A DNA stretch of 8,085 bases from Clostridia bacterium (GTDB lineage Bacteria; Bacillota; Clostridia; Oscillospirales; Acutalibacteraceae). A program made the position numbers and the translations under genes. The notes beneath the pieces were generated by a model. The model saw nothing but the letters and a program-made list of their open reading frames with translations, had not been told where the DNA came from and made no database searches. The stretch lies in NCBI GenBank assembly GCA_017480265.1, contig JAFVAZ010000019.1:1-8085 (forward strand), in the 5' to 3' direction. Of this stretch, positions 6,299-8,085 are shown one piece after another (the first letter of the stretch is position 1; each line of letters starts with the position of its first letter).

Positions 6299-7486
6299 AT
6301 GATTAAGTACACTAAAGAATTTAAGGCTGCAGTAAAGCACCCGGAGCTTAAAGAATGTGACTTTAAAATCAGCAACATCGGGTGGAGCTTGGGGAATGCT
6401 TGCCCGTGCAATTGTAAGCAATGCTATTCTCTTTCTGTAAGAAATAAGGGGATGGATATTTCTAAAGGAATGGTGGATAGGGTAGTCAGTCAAATAGATA
6501 AACTACATGTAAAGACAGTAAATTTGGGCGGAAATGAACCTTGGTATACAAATAGCATCGGCGGCAAATCTATCTTGCCGTATATATTGCAAAAATTAAA
6601 TTCTATCGGGGCAGATATCGGGATAACTACGGCTGGCATCACCTTGATGAATTTATATAACGAGAATAGAGAAACATTCCACCTGCTAAACGATGTGGAC
6701 ATAAGCTTAGATTCGCCGATAAAAGAAGAGCATGATAAAAATAGGGGCGCTTATGTATATGATTTAGCTATAAAATCTCTGGAAATAGCTAAAAAAACCG
6801 GGTTGGAGCGCACCATCATAATATGTGCGATGAAATGGAATTTTACTCGCGATAGGATCGATAAATTTTTAGATATTGCCAAAAAATATGGTGCAAATAT
6901 TAGGTTCAATATGCTAAAACCTGTGAAAAAAGAGCATATCGATCAAATCGTAGATGTAAAAACCTTCTACGAAAACTACATTTATCTTTTGAGCAAGTGC
7001 GAAACGGTAGATATCACAGAGCCTCGCCTCAGCGGATTAATAAATAACAAAAAATCAAGTAGGTGCCCTTGCGGCAGGACTTCTCTTCGGATTCATTCGA
7101 TCACTCCGGATGGAAAAATACCTGTTTCCCCTTGTGTTTATATCCATGACTACAAAGCGGGAGATTTATTGCAAGATGATATATTTGATATTATAAATTC
7201 AGAACCTTTTAAGGAATTTAGAAGACGGAATGAAAACCCAGAAGTGATTGAAGAGTGCAGACAATGTGAAAAATTGGAAGTCTGTGGAGGAGGCTGCACC
7301 GCCAACGCTTACCTCTGGCATTACTGGACTACCGGTGAAAGCAATATATATGTAAAAGAACCAAACTGCCCTAAAGATTGCGAAGCTGCTGTAAACCTGG
7401 ACGCAACCCAATTTTTAATGGCCAAAACTAAAAAATCATTAGTACATATGGATTATTTATGCACCTGGATCGGCAGACCTCTATAA
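6299..7486 (+). CDS. Radical SAM/SPASM domain protein
   Basis: Second radical SAM enzyme of the operon, 395 residues. The SAM cluster motif is C35-x3-C39-x2-C42 with an extra cysteine at 37 (ACPCNCKQC). GGNEP at 77-81 replaces the usual GGEP-type motif. The SPASM-type C-terminal region is cysteine rich: C256, C258 (RCPCGR), C279, then C320-x2-C323-x5-C329-x3-C333 (CGGGC), and C357 and C361, enough for two auxiliary clusters. A last cysteine, C388, sits in the C-terminal tail CTWIGRPL. Substrate unknown. It is not a close copy of the first radical SAM/SPASM gene. Placement directly after the NifK-like gene and before an apparent operon end suggests a role in making or modifying something for the nitrogenase-like enzyme, such as a cofactor component or a substrate-derived product. 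A peptide-maturase role cannot be excluded, but no precursor peptide is evident nearby. Confidence 0.9.
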   Translation: MIKYTKEFKAAVKHPELKECDFKISNIGWSLGNACPCNCKQCYSLSVRNKGMDISKGMVDRVVSQIDKLHVKTVNLGGNEPWYTNSIGGKSILPYILQKLNSIGADIGITTAGITLMNLYNENRETFHLLNDVDISLDSPIKEEHDKNRGAYVYDLAIKSLEIAKKTGLERTIIICAMKWNFTRDRIDKFLDIAKKYGANIRFNMLKPVKKEHIDQIVDVKTFYENYIYLLSKCETVDITEPRLSGLINNKKSSRCPCGRTSLRIHSITPDGKIPVSPCVYIHDYKAGDLLQDDIFDIINSEPFKEFRRRNENPEVIEECRQCEKLEVCGGGCTANAYLWHYWTTGESNIYVKEPNCPKDCEAAVNLDATQFLMAKTKKSLVHMDYLCTWIGRPL

Positions 7487-7510
7487 TCTACCAAAAAACC
7501 TGTAGGTAGA
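7487..7510 (+). terminator. Possible weak hairpin at operon end
   Basis: TCTACC (7487-7492) can pair with GGTAGA (7505-7510) across a 12-base loop, immediately after the stop codon. There is no T-run behind it, so an intrinsic terminator is doubtful. The remaining stretch to 7674 is AT-rich with no gene or clear promoter seen. Confidence 0.22.
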
Positions 7511-7674
7511 CCCAAAGCTCTGATTTGCTGCTTACTGCACACTGTTTAACTCTATATTTTATGGAGAATTCTACTATAAATGGAGATTTAGGACATTTCG
7601 TCTGATAGATGTTGTACAATATGTATTGAGAAGATAAGCATATATCGAAGGTTAATCAATTTCGTCGATTTTTT

Positions 7675-7921
7675 GGCAATGCAAAAGGAGAATAGAAAGA
7701 GTAAAATAAAAAGTATGAGAAAAGAAAAAGTAAAAAATGGATTCAACAGAGGGAAACAAAGATATAAACGTAAAAACTGTGGATGCAACTATCCCGGAAC
7801 AAAACATGGATACTCAAACGAAATAAAACAAGAAGCGATAAGACATTATTTAGAGGGGATGGGTGTTTTAGAAGAATTGAAAGATTGCTTCATGTTAGCC
7901 ATGTATCAGTGATAAATTGGG
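7675..7921 (+). repeat. Direct repeat copy 1 (IS1-like left end)
   Basis: Matches 7922-8085 closely from its first base. Relative to copy 2 it lacks about 30 bases just after the transposase ATG and carries several substitutions. Confidence 0.8.
7715..7920 (+). pseudogene. Broken IS1-like transposase N-terminus (InsA-like)
   Basis: Remnant of a zinc-ribbon plus helix-turn-helix transposase N-terminus. ATG 7715 aligns with the start of the second copy, but about 30 bases are missing just after it, removing the first CxxC of the zinc ribbon. In the second half of the ribbon one cysteine has become arginine (KRKNCGC against KCKNCGC). GTKHGYSNEIKQEAIRHYLE then follows. At about 7864 an apparent two-base GT insertion shifts the frame: the expected helix-turn-helix FRRIERLLHVSHVSVINW continues in another frame from 7867 to 7920. 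The residual frame stops at 7912. The copy is cut at 7921 by the second one and is clearly non-functional. Confidence 0.8.
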
Positions 7922-8085
7922 GGCATTGCAAAAAGGGAATAGATAGAGTAAAATAAAAAGTATGGAAAAAGAAATGAAATGCCCCAAATGCGTGAGAAAA
8001 GAAAAAGTAAAAAATGGATTCAACAGAGGGAATCAAAGATATAAATGTAAAAATTGTGGATGCAACTATACCGGAACAAAACATG
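7922..8085 (+). repeat. Direct repeat copy 2 (IS1-like left end, partial)
   Basis: Starts with GGCATTGCAAAA and contains the intact transposase start. It is cut by the window end. Confidence 0.8.
7962..8085 (+). CDS. IS1-like transposase, N-terminal part (3' end missing)
   Basis: ATG 7962 opens 41 codons up to the window edge with no stop. The product starts MEKEMKCPKC and has a complete four-cysteine zinc ribbon: C7-x2-C10 and C29-x2-C32 (KCKNCGC), followed by NYTGTKH. This is the usual N-terminus of IS1-family InsA-like DNA-binding domains; the helix-turn-helix and the DDE catalytic part would lie beyond the window. It differs from the broken copy at 7715 by retaining the first CxxC, so it may belong to a still intact element. 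IS1595-group elements also carry N-terminal zinc ribbons and are the main alternative. Confidence 0.72.
   Translation, partial: MEKEMKCPKCVRKEKVKNGFNRGNQRYKCKNCGCNYTGTKH

Larger units (their letters stand above)
7675..8085 (+). mobile_element. IS1-like element remnants in tandem, right side outside window
   Basis: Two head-to-tail copies of the left part of the same element. Each begins with a nearly identical sequence, GGCAATGCAAAA at 7675 and GGCATTGCAAAA at 7922, resembling the GGnnnTG ends of IS1-family elements, and each leads into the same zinc-ribbon transposase start. The first copy is cut off after about 247 bases, where the second begins; the second runs off the window. This suggests a later copy inserted in or next to an older one. 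No right end or target duplication can be checked here. Confidence 0.7.

Noticed and set aside
7611..7640. Possible promoter TTGTAC with a downstream TAAGCA
   Set aside because: The -10 match is poor and in AT-rich DNA such matches are frequent; no gene outside the IS remnant needs it.
7640..7674. Hairpin plus T-run before the IS copies as an intrinsic terminator
   Set aside because: Only about four base pairs can form around AATC/GATT before the T-run; too weak to call.
7675..8085. CRISPR-like repeat array
   Set aside because: Only two long imperfect copies that encode a transposase N-terminus; no short regular repeats with spacers.

Overview
The window is AT-rich DNA from an anaerobic prokaryote. 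All real genes lie on the + strand, most behind clear AGGAGG-type ribosome binding sites. About 7.5 kb forms one tightly packed operon around a nitrogenase-like enzyme. The last ~0.4 kb holds remains of an IS1-like insertion element. The host cannot be fixed from sequence alone. A NifBHDK-like set outside a classical nif cluster, low GC, a nonsense codon in a core gene and a decayed IS would fit the Endomicrobium lineage (Endomicrobium proavitum is known to carry a Group IV nitrogenase), but Clostridia and methanogens remain possible.

Layout: (1) 1-1274, radical SAM/SPASM protein whose frame is open to the left window edge, so its 5' end is missing. (2) 1309-1989, class I SAM-dependent methyltransferase. 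(3) 1958-2749, NifB-like radical SAM cofactor-synthesis protein. (4) 2742-3587, NifH-like Fe protein with both 4Fe-4S cysteines. (5) 3568-4911, NifD-like subunit. (6) 4908-6254, NifK-like subunit read in a single frame but interrupted by one in-frame TAG at 5244-5246. (7) 6299-7486, a second radical SAM/SPASM protein. (8) 7487-7674, a short non-coding stretch. (9) 7675-8085, two head-to-tail copies of the left part of an IS1-like element: the first broken, the second intact as far as it can be seen.

Working model: the NifB-like protein would make an Fe-S-carbide precursor cluster. The NifD-like subunit keeps three P-cluster-type cysteines, the equivalent of the cofactor cysteine (NifD Cys275) and the equivalents of Gln191 and His195, but lacks the His442 equivalent. 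The NifH-like protein would deliver electrons. No NifE/NifN scaffold, NifI regulators or NifV are seen here. The B-H-D-K order is that of the methylthio-alkane reductase operon (marBHDK), but the added methyltransferase and two radical SAM/SPASM enzymes suggest a different or extended pathway. Each junction from the methyltransferase to the NifK-like gene overlaps, so these five genes look translationally coupled. The amber codon in the NifK-like gene is the main oddity: recent loss of function, stop-codon readthrough or recoding, or a sequence error.
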